NCBI RefSeq assembly: GCF_001641695.1
Contig: NZ_LSEF01000061.1
Location: 124,001 to 188,000, forward strand
Source of the DNA: Bradyrhizobium neotropicale
Lineage (GTDB): Bacteria; Pseudomonadota; Alphaproteobacteria; Rhizobiales; Xanthobacteraceae
Reading direction: 5' to 3'
DNA length: 64,000 nucleotides
The position numbers and the translations under genes were made by a program. The notes under the pieces are model-generated. The model made no database searches. It had not been told where the DNA came from and saw only the letters and a program-made list of their open reading frames with translations. Below, one piece after another: positions 8,360 through 16,914 of this stretch (position 1 is its first letter; each line of letters opens with the position of its first letter).

Positions 8360-9517
8360 ATGAGTACGAGTATCGCTGCGCAGAGTTACGCGGCACGGAA
8401 GTCCAAAGATTCTTTTCGGAAGTCTTCCCGGAACATGACCACCCAAAAGGTGCTTGGCGCCGCTGCGATCGGCTGCCTCGTGCTGGGAGCCGGCTGGACC
8501 GTCTACAGCAACATCTTTGCCGCGAGCGTCTATCCGACGGTCGGCAGCACCGGCTACGACGAGCCGGTGATCAAGCGCGCGCCGAGGGTGGCGCTGCGCG
8601 AGGCGGGCGAGGCGGTGAGGGAAGCTTTCTCGCTGCTGCCCGACCGGGTGCAGGTCGCCGCGCCGATCACGCAAGAGATGTTCAACGAGCGCTTTGCGGC
8701 CGCTGCGACCCGGGGTGTGGAGTCGAACGCGGCGAGCGCCGCGCTGCAGGCTCCTGCGACGAAGATGGCGGATGCCAAGGACGCGAAGCCCGCCGCGCCC
8801 GTGAAGGTTGCGGAAGCGCCGAAGTCGCAGGGCCCGGCCAAGATCGCTGACGCCGCGAAGGCCAAGCGCGGCGCTGACGCGCCAGTGCAGCTTGCGGCCG
8901 CCGAGCCGGCCGAGACCGCGCACCTGCCCGAGGCGAAGCCGAAGTCGTTCGCCGATCGCGCCAAGGCGGCGGTGATGTCGATCACCGGCCCGCGCCAGTC
9001 GATGATCGAAAAACTCTGGGGCAAGCGCGAGCCCTCCGGCGGGCTGCTCGCCTATGCGTCGGCCGATGCCAGCGTGACCGCGAGCATCGCGCCGAAGGAG
9101 CAGAATCCCATGCTCGGCGGTGCGCCGCCCTATGAGCGCGACACGGCGGTCTACGACATCACCGCCAAGACGGTCTACCTGCCCGACGGCACCAAGCTCG
9201 AGGCGCATTCCGGCCTCGGCTCCAACCTCGACGATCCGCGTTCCTCGCGCGTCCGCATGCGCGGCGTGACGCCGCCGCACATCTACACGCTGAAGCCGCG
9301 CGAGGCGCTGTTCCACGGCGTGCCCGCGCTGCGCCTGACCCCGATCGGCGGCGAGAACGCGATCTATGGCCGCGACGGCCTGCTCGCCCACACCTTCATG
9401 CTCGGGCCGAACGGCGATTCCAACGGCTGTGTGTCGTTCAAGGACTACTACGCCTTCCTCGACGCCTATCGCAACAAGGGCATCCGCAAGCTCGCGGTGC
9501 TGTCGCGGGTGGAGTGA
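8360..9517 (+). CDS. DUF2778 (Tlde1-like) L,D-transpeptidase-related protein
   Basis: 385 residues from ATG 8360; upstream in-frame starts exist. A basic N-terminus and one membrane helix (about residues 30-52, VLGAAAIGCLVLGAGW) anchor it. About 190 residues of Ala/Lys/Pro-rich linker follow. The C-terminal 145 residues form the DUF2778/Tlde1 domain: AVYDITAKTVYLPDGTKLEAHSG, then a transpeptidase-like H(x)12SNGC motif in HTFMLGPNGDSNGCVSF, with His and Cys as probable catalytic residues. Relatives include a type VI effector that cuts or exchanges peptidoglycan stem peptides. With a membrane anchor and no secretion or immunity genes nearby, a housekeeping cell-wall role is more likely. Confidence 0.82.
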   Translation: MSTSIAAQSYAARKSKDSFRKSSRNMTTQKVLGAAAIGCLVLGAGWTVYSNIFAASVYPTVGSTGYDEPVIKRAPRVALREAGEAVREAFSLLPDRVQVAAPITQEMFNERFAAAATRGVESNAASAALQAPATKMADAKDAKPAAPVKVAEAPKSQGPAKIADAAKAKRGADAPVQLAAAEPAETAHLPEAKPKSFADRAKAAVMSITGPRQSMIEKLWGKREPSGGLLAYASADASVTASIAPKEQNPMLGGAPPYERDTAVYDITAKTVYLPDGTKLEAHSGLGSNLDDPRSSRVRMRGVTPPHIYTLKPREALFHGVPALRLTPIGGENAIYGRDGLLAHTFMLGPNGDSNGCVSFKDYYAFLDAYRNKGIRKLAVLSRVE

Positions 9518-9524
9518 TCCGCGC

Positions 9525-10154
9525 TTAAGACGCGACCGTCTTTCGCAGCGCCATCTCGGTCGCAATCGCTTCCCTCACGGCCGGCCGCGCCTGCATGCGG
9601 CCGAGATAGGCTGACAACGACGGCCATTGCGCGATGTCCACGCCTGCGGGACGGAGCAGCAGCAAGGCCCAGGTGAGATGCGCATCCGCAACGGTGAAGC
9701 GGTCGCCGACGAGGAATTCGTGGGTTTCGAGATGCGTGGCCGGCACCGACAGCGTCTGGCCGATCCTTGCACGCGGCTTGGCGAGCGACGCGTCGTCCTT
9801 GTACCAGAAGGTCGGAAACAGGAACGCCTTGTGGATCTCGGCGCCGATGAAGCTTAGCCACTCCTGCAGGCGATAGCGATTGGGATCGCCGGGCCGCGCC
9901 GCGAGGCCGAGCTCAGGCTTCAAATCGGCGATATATTGCAGCACCGCTGCGCTCTCGGTCAGCCGTTCGCCGTTCTCCAGGATCAGGACCGGCACGGCGC
10001 CTTTCGGCGAAACGCCGCGGAAGTCGCTGCCGTCGTCCACGACCTTCTTGGTCCAGATATGGGCGAGGTGATAGCGCGCCTCGATGCCGGCCTCCATCAA
10101 CGCGATGCGGCTCGCAAGCGAGCAGGCCATGGGAAAGAAATAGAGCTGCAGCAT
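9525..10154 (-). CDS. glutathione S-transferase family protein
   Basis: 209 residues from ATG 10154. The N-terminal thioredoxin-like domain shows LYFFPMACSLASRIALMEAG (Ser/Cys at the active-site position), then KGAVPVLILENGERLTESAAVLQYI, the cis-Pro and glutathione gamma-glutamyl-binding E-S pair. The C-terminal helical domain ends FTVADAHLTWALLL with the conserved N-capping box Asp. The domain order and length are typical of bacterial beta-class-like GSTs. It lies 11 bases downstream of the cysteine hydrolase gene, so both are probably one transcript. Substrate unknown. Confidence 0.9.
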   Translation of the reverse strand: MLQLYFFPMACSLASRIALMEAGIEARYHLAHIWTKKVVDDGSDFRGVSPKGAVPVLILENGERLTESAAVLQYIADLKPELGLAARPGDPNRYRLQEWLSFIGAEIHKAFLFPTFWYKDDASLAKPRARIGQTLSVPATHLETHEFLVGDRFTVADAHLTWALLLLRPAGVDIAQWPSLSAYLGRMQARPAVREAIATEMALRKTVAS

Positions 10155-10165
10155 CGCGTGCTCCG

Positions 10166-10759
10166 TCACGTCAGCGCGTCGCCGCGCGCGATGAGCGCGA
10201 AGCGATCCGACAGCTCGGCCAGCGCGACCTCGTGAATGGTGGCGGCGGCGATCGTCCCGCCGCGGCCGTCGGGCAGGTCGCGGGTGGCGCAGGCGTCGGC
10301 GGCGATGGTGGTGCGGAAGGCCAGATCGAGCGCGGCGCGCGCGGTCGAACTTACGCACATATGGGTCATGAAGCCCGCCAGCACGATGTTCTTGCGTCCG
10401 GTCGCGGCAAGGCGGGCTTGCAGACCGGTGCCGGCAAAGGCGTTCGGCAAGGCTTTCTCGATCACCGGCTCGCTCGCAAGCGGAGTCAGGCTCGTGACGA
10501 TCGCACCGCGCTCGGCCTCGCGGTCGAACAGGCTTCCGGCGCGGCCCTTGTGCGCGATGTGGAAGATCGCAGCGCCGCTTTGTCGCGCGCGTGCGAGCAG
10601 GCGAGACGCGCTCGCGATCGCGGCCTCGGCGTCGGGCAGCGCGAGCGGGCCGGCGCGGTATTCGTTCTGGATGTCGATCAGGATGAGACAGGACGCGCCA
10701 AGCGTGGGCGGGTTCAGGTCGGCGCCGGCGAGTTCGAGCAGGGTCTTTGGGGCGGTCAT
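10166..10759 (-). CDS. isochorismatase-like cysteine hydrolase
   Basis: 197 residues. The catalytic triad of the isochorismatase/nicotinamidase superfamily is present: Asp in CLILIDIQNEY, Lys in VIEKALPNAF, and Cys in GFMTHMCVSSTARAA. The cis-peptide motif before the nucleophile (IVLAGFMTHMC) is normal. Family members hydrolyse amides, isochorismate or related small molecules; substrate cannot be read here. Cotranscribed with the GST gene and divergent from a LysR-type regulator 125 bases away, which is the classic arrangement for local regulation. Confidence 0.88.
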   Translation of the reverse strand: MTAPKTLLELAGADLNPPTLGASCLILIDIQNEYRAGPLALPDAEAAIASASRLLARARQSGAAIFHIAHKGRAGSLFDREAERGAIVTSLTPLASEPVIEKALPNAFAGTGLQARLAATGRKNIVLAGFMTHMCVSSTARAALDLAFRTTIAADACATRDLPDGRGGTIAAATIHEVALAELSDRFALIARGDALT

Positions 10760-10828
10760 GAGAGCCTTTCCATGAAGTCGGACCGCCGCAGGCTAGCGCG
10801 GCCGCGGCCAGCATTCGTGCAGGACTAT

Positions 10829-10845
10829 TGCAGCAGGTGGCTGCA
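10829..10845. promoter_or_regulatory. inverted repeat, candidate LysR-type operator
   Basis: TGCAGC-N5-GCTGCA is a perfect 6+6 inverted repeat between the cysteine hydrolase (start 10759) and LysR gene (start 10885). Additional TGCAG words at 10818 and 10849 surround it. The position suits an autoregulatory and target site of the LysR protein. Confidence 0.45.
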
Positions 10846-10884
10846 TATTTGCAGGCAAGGCAGCCTGCGTGCTAATCGTTGCGG

Positions 10885-11727
10885 ATGAACTGGGACGACC
10901 TGCGCATCATCGCCGCCGTGCGGGACGAGGGCACCTATGCCGGTGCGAGCGCGCGGCTGCGCATCGACGAGACCACGGTCGGGCGGCGTCTTGCCCGCAT
11001 CCAGCGCGACCTTGGCGTGCCGCTGTTCGAGGCCGTGGACGGCGTGCGCCGGCCGACAGGGCATTGCGAGAAGGTGCTCGCGCATATCGGTGCGATTGCC
11101 GGACACGTCGCCGAGATCGGGCGGATCAGGGAAAGCGAGCCGGGCCCGGTCGGGCGGCTGCGCATCGCCTCCACCAATTCGGTCGCGGAGGAGCTGCTCG
11201 CGCCGCGCGCCGAGCCATTCTTGCGCGAGAACCCGGGCCTGACCCTGCAATTCCTCACCTCGAGCGAGAACGTCAAGTTCTCGCGCTGGCAGGCCGATCT
11301 CGCCATCCGGCTGCGCAAGCCGGAGAAGGGCGACTTCACCATCTCCAAGCTTGCCGAGGTGAAGCTGTATTTCTTCGAGCCGGCGGAGGCAGTCGATGCC
11401 GCGCCGGTGGTCTGCGCCTATCCGGACGAGCTCGATGCGATTCCGGAGTCGCAGTACTTGCGTGCAAGGCGCCTCGGTGCTGCGCGCTGCATCACCGACA
11501 ATGTCCGCGTCATCCAGACGTTGATCAGGTCGCATCGCGCCGTCGGTGTCTTGCCGGAGCACAATTGCGCGACGCTGCTGGCCGATCGCAGCCTGCGCGC
11601 AACGCTCCTCGGCAAGCGTCGCGACGTCTGGCTGCTGGTGCAGAACCATCTGAGACGCGATCCGGCGACGCGTTTGACCATCGAGTGGCTGCGGCTCTGT
11701 TTCAGGGACCTCGCGCACCCGCGTTGA
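10885..11727 (+). CDS. LysR-family transcriptional regulator
   Basis: 280 residues from ATG 10885. The N-terminal winged helix is clear: MNWDDLRIIAAVRDEGTYAG, ASARLRIDETTVGRRLARIQ and LGVPLFEAVDGVRRPT. The effector-binding domain starts near GRLRIASTNSVAEELLAPR and includes AGVLPEHN-like text (VGVLPEHNCATLL). It belongs to the group whose helix-turn-helix reads DETTVGRRLARIQ, often regulating small detoxification operons. Divergent from the cysteine hydrolase-GST pair, its probable target, with a candidate operator at 10829-10845. Confidence 0.88.
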   Translation: MNWDDLRIIAAVRDEGTYAGASARLRIDETTVGRRLARIQRDLGVPLFEAVDGVRRPTGHCEKVLAHIGAIAGHVAEIGRIRESEPGPVGRLRIASTNSVAEELLAPRAEPFLRENPGLTLQFLTSSENVKFSRWQADLAIRLRKPEKGDFTISKLAEVKLYFFEPAEAVDAAPVVCAYPDELDAIPESQYLRARRLGAARCITDNVRVIQTLIRSHRAVGVLPEHNCATLLADRSLRATLLGKRRDVWLLVQNHLRRDPATRLTIEWLRLCFRDLAHPR

Positions 11728-11830
11728 ACGCAGGTAAGGCGCCGTGCGACCAAGTTGGGGATTGCAGGGATTGCGCGCGTCCCTAGGTTGCGCAATCTCG
11801 CGATCACCACAATCTCGATCGGGCAGGTGC

Positions 11831-12577
11831 ATGACCACTCTTCAGGAAACCATCCGGCCGTCGGCGCAGTCCAGGGAATGGAAGGCGATCGTCATCCTGA
11901 TCCTGCTGATCCCGTTGCTGTGGTCGCCGCCGTTCTTGATCCGCTTCTTTCTGTTCCAGCCGTTCAACATACCTTCCAGCTCGATGGCTCCGACGCTGGT
12001 CGTCGGCGATTACGTGTTCGCCGCGAAATATGCCTATGGCTACAGCCGCTATTCGTTTCCCTATTCGCCGTCCTGGCTCTCAGGCCGCGTCTTTGCCGCC
12101 GAGCCCGAGTACGGCGACCTCGTCGTGTTTCGCTCGCCGAAGGACACCTCCATCGACTACATCAAGCGCGTGGTCGGGCTGCCCGGCGATCGCATCCAGG
12201 TGCAGCTGGGGCAGCTTATCCTCAACGACCGCGCGGTGACGCGCGTCCCGCTCAAGGACACGCCCGGCGGCTCCGTCTGCGGGGGCGATGCCGGCGCGAA
12301 GGTCAAGCGCTGGCGCGAGACGCTACCGAACGGCACGAGTTACGTGACCTACGACTGCATCGACAACGGTTTCTACGACAACACCAACGTCTACACGGTG
12401 CCGCCAGGCCATCTCTTCGTGCTCGGCGACAACCGCGACAACTCGAGCGACAGCCGCGCGACGAAGGCGATGGGCTTTGTGCCGATGGACAATCTCGTCG
12501 GCCGGGTGACGCGGATCTTCTGGTCGCTCAACGCCGACGGCGAGCCGCGGTTCGAGCGGCTGGGGAAGGTGCAATAA
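11831..12577 (+). CDS. lepB: signal peptidase I (S26)
   Basis: 248 residues from ATG 11831. One N-terminal membrane helix (about 18-43) leads directly into FNIPSSSMAPTLVVGDYV, with nucleophile Ser51. The general-base Lys112 is in DYIKRVVGLPGDRI (box D), and box E is GHLFVLGDNRDNSSDSR. All catalytic elements are present, so the enzyme should cleave signal peptides at the periplasmic face. The stretch around 146-182 contains two cysteines (GSVCGGD, YDCIDN) typical of alphaproteobacterial enzymes. It may be one of several lepB genes in the genome. Confidence 0.93.
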   Translation: MTTLQETIRPSAQSREWKAIVILILLIPLLWSPPFLIRFFLFQPFNIPSSSMAPTLVVGDYVFAAKYAYGYSRYSFPYSPSWLSGRVFAAEPEYGDLVVFRSPKDTSIDYIKRVVGLPGDRIQVQLGQLILNDRAVTRVPLKDTPGGSVCGGDAGAKVKRWRETLPNGTSYVTYDCIDNGFYDNTNVYTVPPGHLFVLGDNRDNSSDSRATKAMGFVPMDNLVGRVTRIFWSLNADGEPRFERLGKVQ

Positions 12578-12597
12578 GCTTGCGGGCCAACCTCCTT

Positions 12598-12997
12598 TCG
12601 TCATTCCGGGGCGGCGCGCAGCGCCGAGCCCGGAATCCATTGCTCCACAAGCTCAGCCCGCAATTTGCGGATACGAGTCGATCCACTCGGGATTCTGCTC
12701 CTCAATGAGCCGGATCTTCCATTCCCTCCGCCACTTCTTCAATTCCTTCTCACGCTCTATGGCGGTGACGGGATCGTCGTAGACCTCGAACCACACCAGC
12801 CTGTCGACGGCGTATCGCTTGCTGAAACCAGCAACAGCTTTGCTCTTATGCTCGTGGGTGCGGCGGACGATATCGTTCGTCACGCCGAGATAGAGCGTGC
12901 CGTATTTCTTGCTGGCGAGGAGATAGACGCAATAGGCCATGAGCGAGTGGTGAAATGGATTCCGGGCTCGGCGCTGCGCGCCGCCCCGGAATGACGA
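12598..12997. mobile_element. GIY-YIG-bearing palindromic element: 44-bp perfect inverted arms around a nuclease gene
   Basis: The left arm 12598-12641 and right arm 12954-12997 are exact reverse complements over 44 bases, starting TCGTCATTCCGGGGCGG. Each arm is a version of the repeat seen elsewhere in the window and forms its own hairpin. In ordinary copies the arms are about 20-30 bases apart; here the interval is 312 bases and is almost filled by one gene for a GIY-YIG nuclease. The inner edge GTGGTGAAATGGATTCC is shared with the simple copy at 40.7 kb, so the gene occupies the loop of a standard element. Confidence 0.75.
12653..12940 (-). CDS. small GIY-YIG family endonuclease
   Basis: 95 residues from ATG 12940; longer upstream frame would translate the repeat arm and is rejected. 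The start MAYCVYLLASKKYGTLYLGV shows the paired GIY and YIG strands (here VYL and YLG), followed by the catalytic Arg helix DIVRRTHEHK and the metal-binding Glu in TAIEREKELKKWRREWKI. It belongs to the short one-domain group (URI/UPF0213-like), common in multicopy in rhizobia and sphingomonads, with unknown biological role. It lies wholly between the two inverted arms of a palindromic repeat, so it may act on that repeat. Confidence 0.9.
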   Translation of the reverse strand: MAYCVYLLASKKYGTLYLGVTNDIVRRTHEHKSKAVAGFSKRYAVDRLVWFEVYDDPVTAIEREKELKKWRREWKIRLIEEQNPEWIDSYPQIAG

Positions 12998-13032
12998 GTA
13001 AGATACCACTTTTGCGTGTACTGTCCGAAAAC

Positions 13033-13060
13033 AAAAACCCCGGCATCGCTGCCGGGGTTT
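13033..13060 (-). terminator. intrinsic terminator of groESL
   Basis: AAACCCCGGC and GCCGGGGTTT pair around a short loop; on the minus strand the stem is followed by a T-rich run (GGGGTTTTTGTTTT). It sits about 32 bases after the groEL stop. Confidence 0.85.
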
Positions 13061-13091
13061 CGCATTCTTGTCGTTCGCCAGAACGGCTGGA

Positions 13092-14732
<1,641 letters not shown>

Positions 14733-14777
14733 CTGGATTTTTCCTTGAGGTGTTTGACTTGAGGGAGAGGGGGGCTG

Positions 14778-15092
14778 TTAGGCCGCCTTCTTCTTGGAAT
14801 CGCTGACTTCGAGAACGCCCATCACGTCGCTCTCCTTCATGATCAGCAGGTCCTGGCCGTCGATCTTGACTTCGGTGCCGGACCACTTGCCGAACAGCAC
14901 GCGGTCGCCGACCTTCAGGTCGATCGGGATCAGCTTGCCAGCCTCGTCGCGGCCACCGGGGCCAACGGCGACGACTTCGCCCTGGGAGGGCTTTTCCTTG
15001 GCAGTGTCGGGAATGATGATGCCGCCAGCGGTCTTCTCTTCTGCGTCGATGCGCTTGACCACGACGCGGTCGTGAAGCGGACGGAATTTCAT
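14778..15092 (-). CDS. groES: co-chaperonin GroES
   Basis: 104 residues, first gene of the operon. MKFRPLHDRVVVKRI, the mobile loop EEKTAGGIIIPDTAKEKP and GDRVLFGKWSGTEVKI are all standard. A GGAGGACT-type Shine-Dalgarno lies just before the ATG (read on the minus strand from about 15099-15105). The C-terminus has a few extra Lys/Ala residues (SDSKKKAA), common in rhizobial copies. Its heptamer caps GroEL. Confidence 0.99.
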   Translation of the reverse strand: MKFRPLHDRVVVKRIDAEEKTAGGIIIPDTAKEKPSQGEVVAVGPGGRDEAGKLIPIDLKVGDRVLFGKWSGTEVKIDGQDLLIMKESDVMGVLEVSDSKKKAA

Positions 15093-15135
15093 GCAGTCCT
15101 CCTAAGTAGTTGCACGAGTTGGAGATTTTCAGGTG

Positions 15136-15162
15136 TTAGCAATCGCTGCCCGCGAGTGCTAG
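15136..15162. promoter_or_regulatory. CIRCE operator (HrcA site)
   Basis: TTAGCAATC-N9-GAGTGCTAG matches the CIRCE consensus TTAGCACTC-N9-GAGTGCTAA with two differences. It lies about 44 bases before groES, in the expected 5' leader position, and should mediate HrcA repression. Confidence 0.92.
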
Positions 15163-15176
15163 CACGAGCGAGGCTG

Positions 15177-15205
15177 AAATAGGACAGGAATTTTGCGGGG
15201 GCAAG
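15177..15205 (-). promoter_or_regulatory. candidate RpoH-type promoter of groESL
   Basis: On the minus strand CTTGCC at 15205-15200 and CTATTT at 15182-15177 are spaced by 17 bases, close to the alphaproteobacterial heat-shock sigma pattern (CTTG, then CYTATNT). Transcription would start just before the CIRCE box, as usual for HrcA-controlled genes. Confidence 0.55.
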
Positions 15206-15378
15206 GGCTTGTAGCAGAAAAATCAGCAGTCCCAAGCGTGCTCTGCCAATTTCTCTTTACCATCGTTAACCCGTATTAGCACGGGCATGCATCTGCTGCT
15301 AACGCATTGAATTTCAACAGCTTGTTAAACCTTTGGGCTTGAGATGGATTGTCAGTTTGCGTCACATTTCTCTCATGT

Positions 15379-15440
15379 GAGCGCATCTCCGCCGGGTGGC
15401 TCCCGGGGCACGGATCAAGCCACCCGCTGAATATGCGCTC
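15379..15440 (+). promoter_or_regulatory. nested stem-loop in the usg leader
   Basis: Two perfect stems share one axis: GAGCGCAT (15379-15386) with ATGCGCTC (15433-15440), and CGGGTGGCT (15393-15401) with AGCCACCCG (15418-15426). They are joined by a symmetrical 6x6 internal loop and capped by 16 bases. A small hairpin TCACAT...ATGTGA (15362-15380) shares two bases with the outer stem, so the two could compete. The usg Shine-Dalgarno (AAAGGAGG, 15445-15452) follows at once. Likely a cis-acting RNA or attenuator; no known riboswitch class is recognised. Confidence 0.55.
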
Positions 15441-15457
15441 CTGCAAAGGAGGTTGGC

Positions 15458-15745
15458 ATGGGCTTACGGGTTGGGGGCGTTTCCGAGGACTTCCGGAAAC
15501 AGATGCTGGGTTACGGGCTGACGACGGCGCAAATTCTCTATCGGATGCCGGATCACCCCTCGCTGCTGCAGACCTACGTCTGGCAGAACTACGATGTCTT
15601 CCCGAAATTCCCGGCGCTGACCGACTTCCTGGCATTCTGGGAGGAGAAGCTCGACGGCCCGCTATTCTCGGTGACTGTAGCGCACTCCAAGCTGATCAAG
15701 CCCGCCGAGCTGCGCGCCGTGGACGGGGTGTTCAGGTTGCATTGA
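15458..15745 (+). CDS. Usg-like family protein
   Basis: 95 residues, the usual size of the alphaproteobacterial Usg-like family. It is recognised by FRKQMLGYGLTTAQILYRMPDHP and LLQTYVWQNYDVFPKFPAL, then FLAFWEEKLDGPLFSV. The function is unknown; older names linking it to aspartate-semialdehyde dehydrogenase are not supported by any domain. A very strong Shine-Dalgarno AAAGGAGG precedes ATG 15458 and is itself preceded by a nested hairpin. The region between groES and usg (15093-15457) also holds TTTACCATCGTTAACC-like TTAA words near 15254-15270. Confidence 0.85.
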   Translation: MGLRVGGVSEDFRKQMLGYGLTTAQILYRMPDHPSLLQTYVWQNYDVFPKFPALTDFLAFWEEKLDGPLFSVTVAHSKLIKPAELRAVDGVFRLH

Positions 15746-15770
15746 CGCCGGACGCGGCGCCGCAGCACTG

Positions 15771-15866
15771 GTAGGGTGGGCAAAGGCGCGCTCGTGCGCG
15801 CCGTGCCCACCATCTCTCCACGATCGCATTTGCATGGTGGGCACGCTCCGCTTTGCCCACCCTACG
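15771..15866. repeat. GTAGGGTGGGCAAAG palindromic repeat
   Basis: The left arm GTAGGGTGGGCAAAG... and right arm ...CTTTGCCCACCCTAC are inverted, each with an internal GTGCCCACC/GGTGGGCAC stem. Such TAGGGTGGG repeats are widespread in Bradyrhizobium; a relative with GTTAGC in place of CAAAGG is at 32.8 kb. Located between usg and the cupin gene. Confidence 0.85.
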
Positions 15867-15918
15867 ATTTCTCATTTCTGTGCTAGCCTCTTGTCCATAA
15901 CAACAACGGGAGGCAGCC

Positions 15919-16467
15919 ATGGCCAAGTCCAAGAAGCCGGCATCGCGCAGCGCCGCGCAGTCCGCGGTCCGGAAGAAGTGGAGCGGCAACAAGACCGCGG
16001 CGCGGTCCACCGCACGCAAGACGGTGAAGGCGAAGGCCCGCACGACAGCGGCCAAGTCAACTGCCAGGAAACCTGCACGGCCCAAGCAGCGCATTGCCGT
16101 CAGCCATCACCGCGAAGAAGATTTCAAGGCCGACGGCCTGCGCGCCTACGCCCAGTATCGCGACCTCGGCATTTCCGCCGCAACCCACGGTCTCGCGCAA
16201 GCGCATGTCATTCGCCTGCTGCCGCCGTGCAATCCGGCCGAGGTCTCGAAGCTTCACTATCACGACGTCGAATTCCAGATGGTCTATGTGCTCAAGGGCT
16301 GGGTGAAGACCTACATGGACGGGCAGGGCGAGACCATGATGATGCAAGGCAGCGCCTGGACCCAGCCGCCGAAGATCAAGCACATGATTTTGGATTATTC
16401 GGACGACGTCGAACTGCTGGAGGTGATCCTGCCGGCGGAGTTCAAGACGGTGGAGTTGAAGGCGTAG
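15919..16467 (+). CDS. cupin-domain protein with histone H1-like N-terminal tail
   Basis: 182 residues, GGGAGG Shine-Dalgarno before ATG 15919. Residues 1-58 are almost only Lys, Arg, Ala, Ser and Thr with repeated STARK words, like bacterial histone H1-type or nucleic-acid-binding tails. Residues of about 60-180 are a small cupin: KLHYHDVEFQMVYVLKGWVK (first motif with His-x-His and Glu/Gln) and PPKIKHMILDYSDDVELLEV (second motif His). The cupin may bind a metal or small ligand. The fusion suggests a DNA- or RNA-associated cupin, but this is inference. Its 3' end is copied at 18139-18190, beyond the rhomboid gene. Confidence 0.75.
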   Translation: MAKSKKPASRSAAQSAVRKKWSGNKTAARSTARKTVKAKARTTAAKSTARKPARPKQRIAVSHHREEDFKADGLRAYAQYRDLGISAATHGLAQAHVIRLLPPCNPAEVSKLHYHDVEFQMVYVLKGWVKTYMDGQGETMMMQGSAWTQPPKIKHMILDYSDDVELLEVILPAEFKTVELKA

Positions 16468-16501
16468 GCCGCTGTCAGGAAGGGCGCACACGTCTCTCCA
16501 C

Positions 16502-16630
16502 TCGTCATTCCGGGGCGCGACGAAGTCGCGAGCTATGATGCGCAATTGCGCATCAGAGAATCCATCGGGCCGCATCACACGCGGCAAAATGGATTCCGGG
16601 CTCGCCGCTCCGCGGCGCCCCGGAATGACG
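16502..16630. repeat. CGTCATTCCGGGGCGC palindromic element, variant left arm
   Basis: Paired arms as in other copies, but the left arm carries an inserted 20-bp perfect palindrome TGATGCGCAATTGCGCATCA at 16536-16555 in place of the usual CCCG. The right arm is of the standard form. The same insertion occurs in the right arm of the copy at 18.2 kb, and a degenerate one at 34.5 kb. Confidence 0.9.
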
Positions 16631-16649
16631 GGTGGAACACGTCGTCAGC

Positions 16650-16748
16650 GGCGTCGGCGACAGCTTTGAGAAGTCGACATAGGCGACCAGTTCGTTGAGC
16701 ACGGTCTTGGTGCCCATCAAGCTTCTAGCGGTCACGGCCTGATCCCAG
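16650..16748 (-). pseudogene. duplicated fragment of the nucleoside permease gene
   Basis: About 99 bases match 18530-18627 inside the intact permease gene at roughly 80-85% by eye. The translation SLMGTKTVLNELVAYVDFSKLSP corresponds to intact SLMGTKTVLNELIAYVDLSKLSP. There is no rest of a gene, so it is a remnant. Together with the copied cupin tail it flanks the rhomboid gene with duplicated DNA. The remaining intergenic part up to 16914 shows nothing else clear. Confidence 0.85.
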
Positions 16749-16914
16749 ATACTGCGGTCATGTGGCAGTACAGGCGATCGCTAGAATGCGCCCGATCCGC
16801 GAAACCGGGCAGTTACCTATCGGATGATTTCAGCCGCCGCGCAGGGCGGCCGCTAACCTGTCGAAAATACCCCTCGCGTCAACTCAAGGCTGTGAAAATG
16901 CGGGAAATGCTTTC

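Noticed and set aside
8360..9517. DUF2778 protein as a type VI secretion effector
   Set aside because: No secretion, Hcp/VgrG or immunity genes nearby, and the protein has its own membrane anchor.
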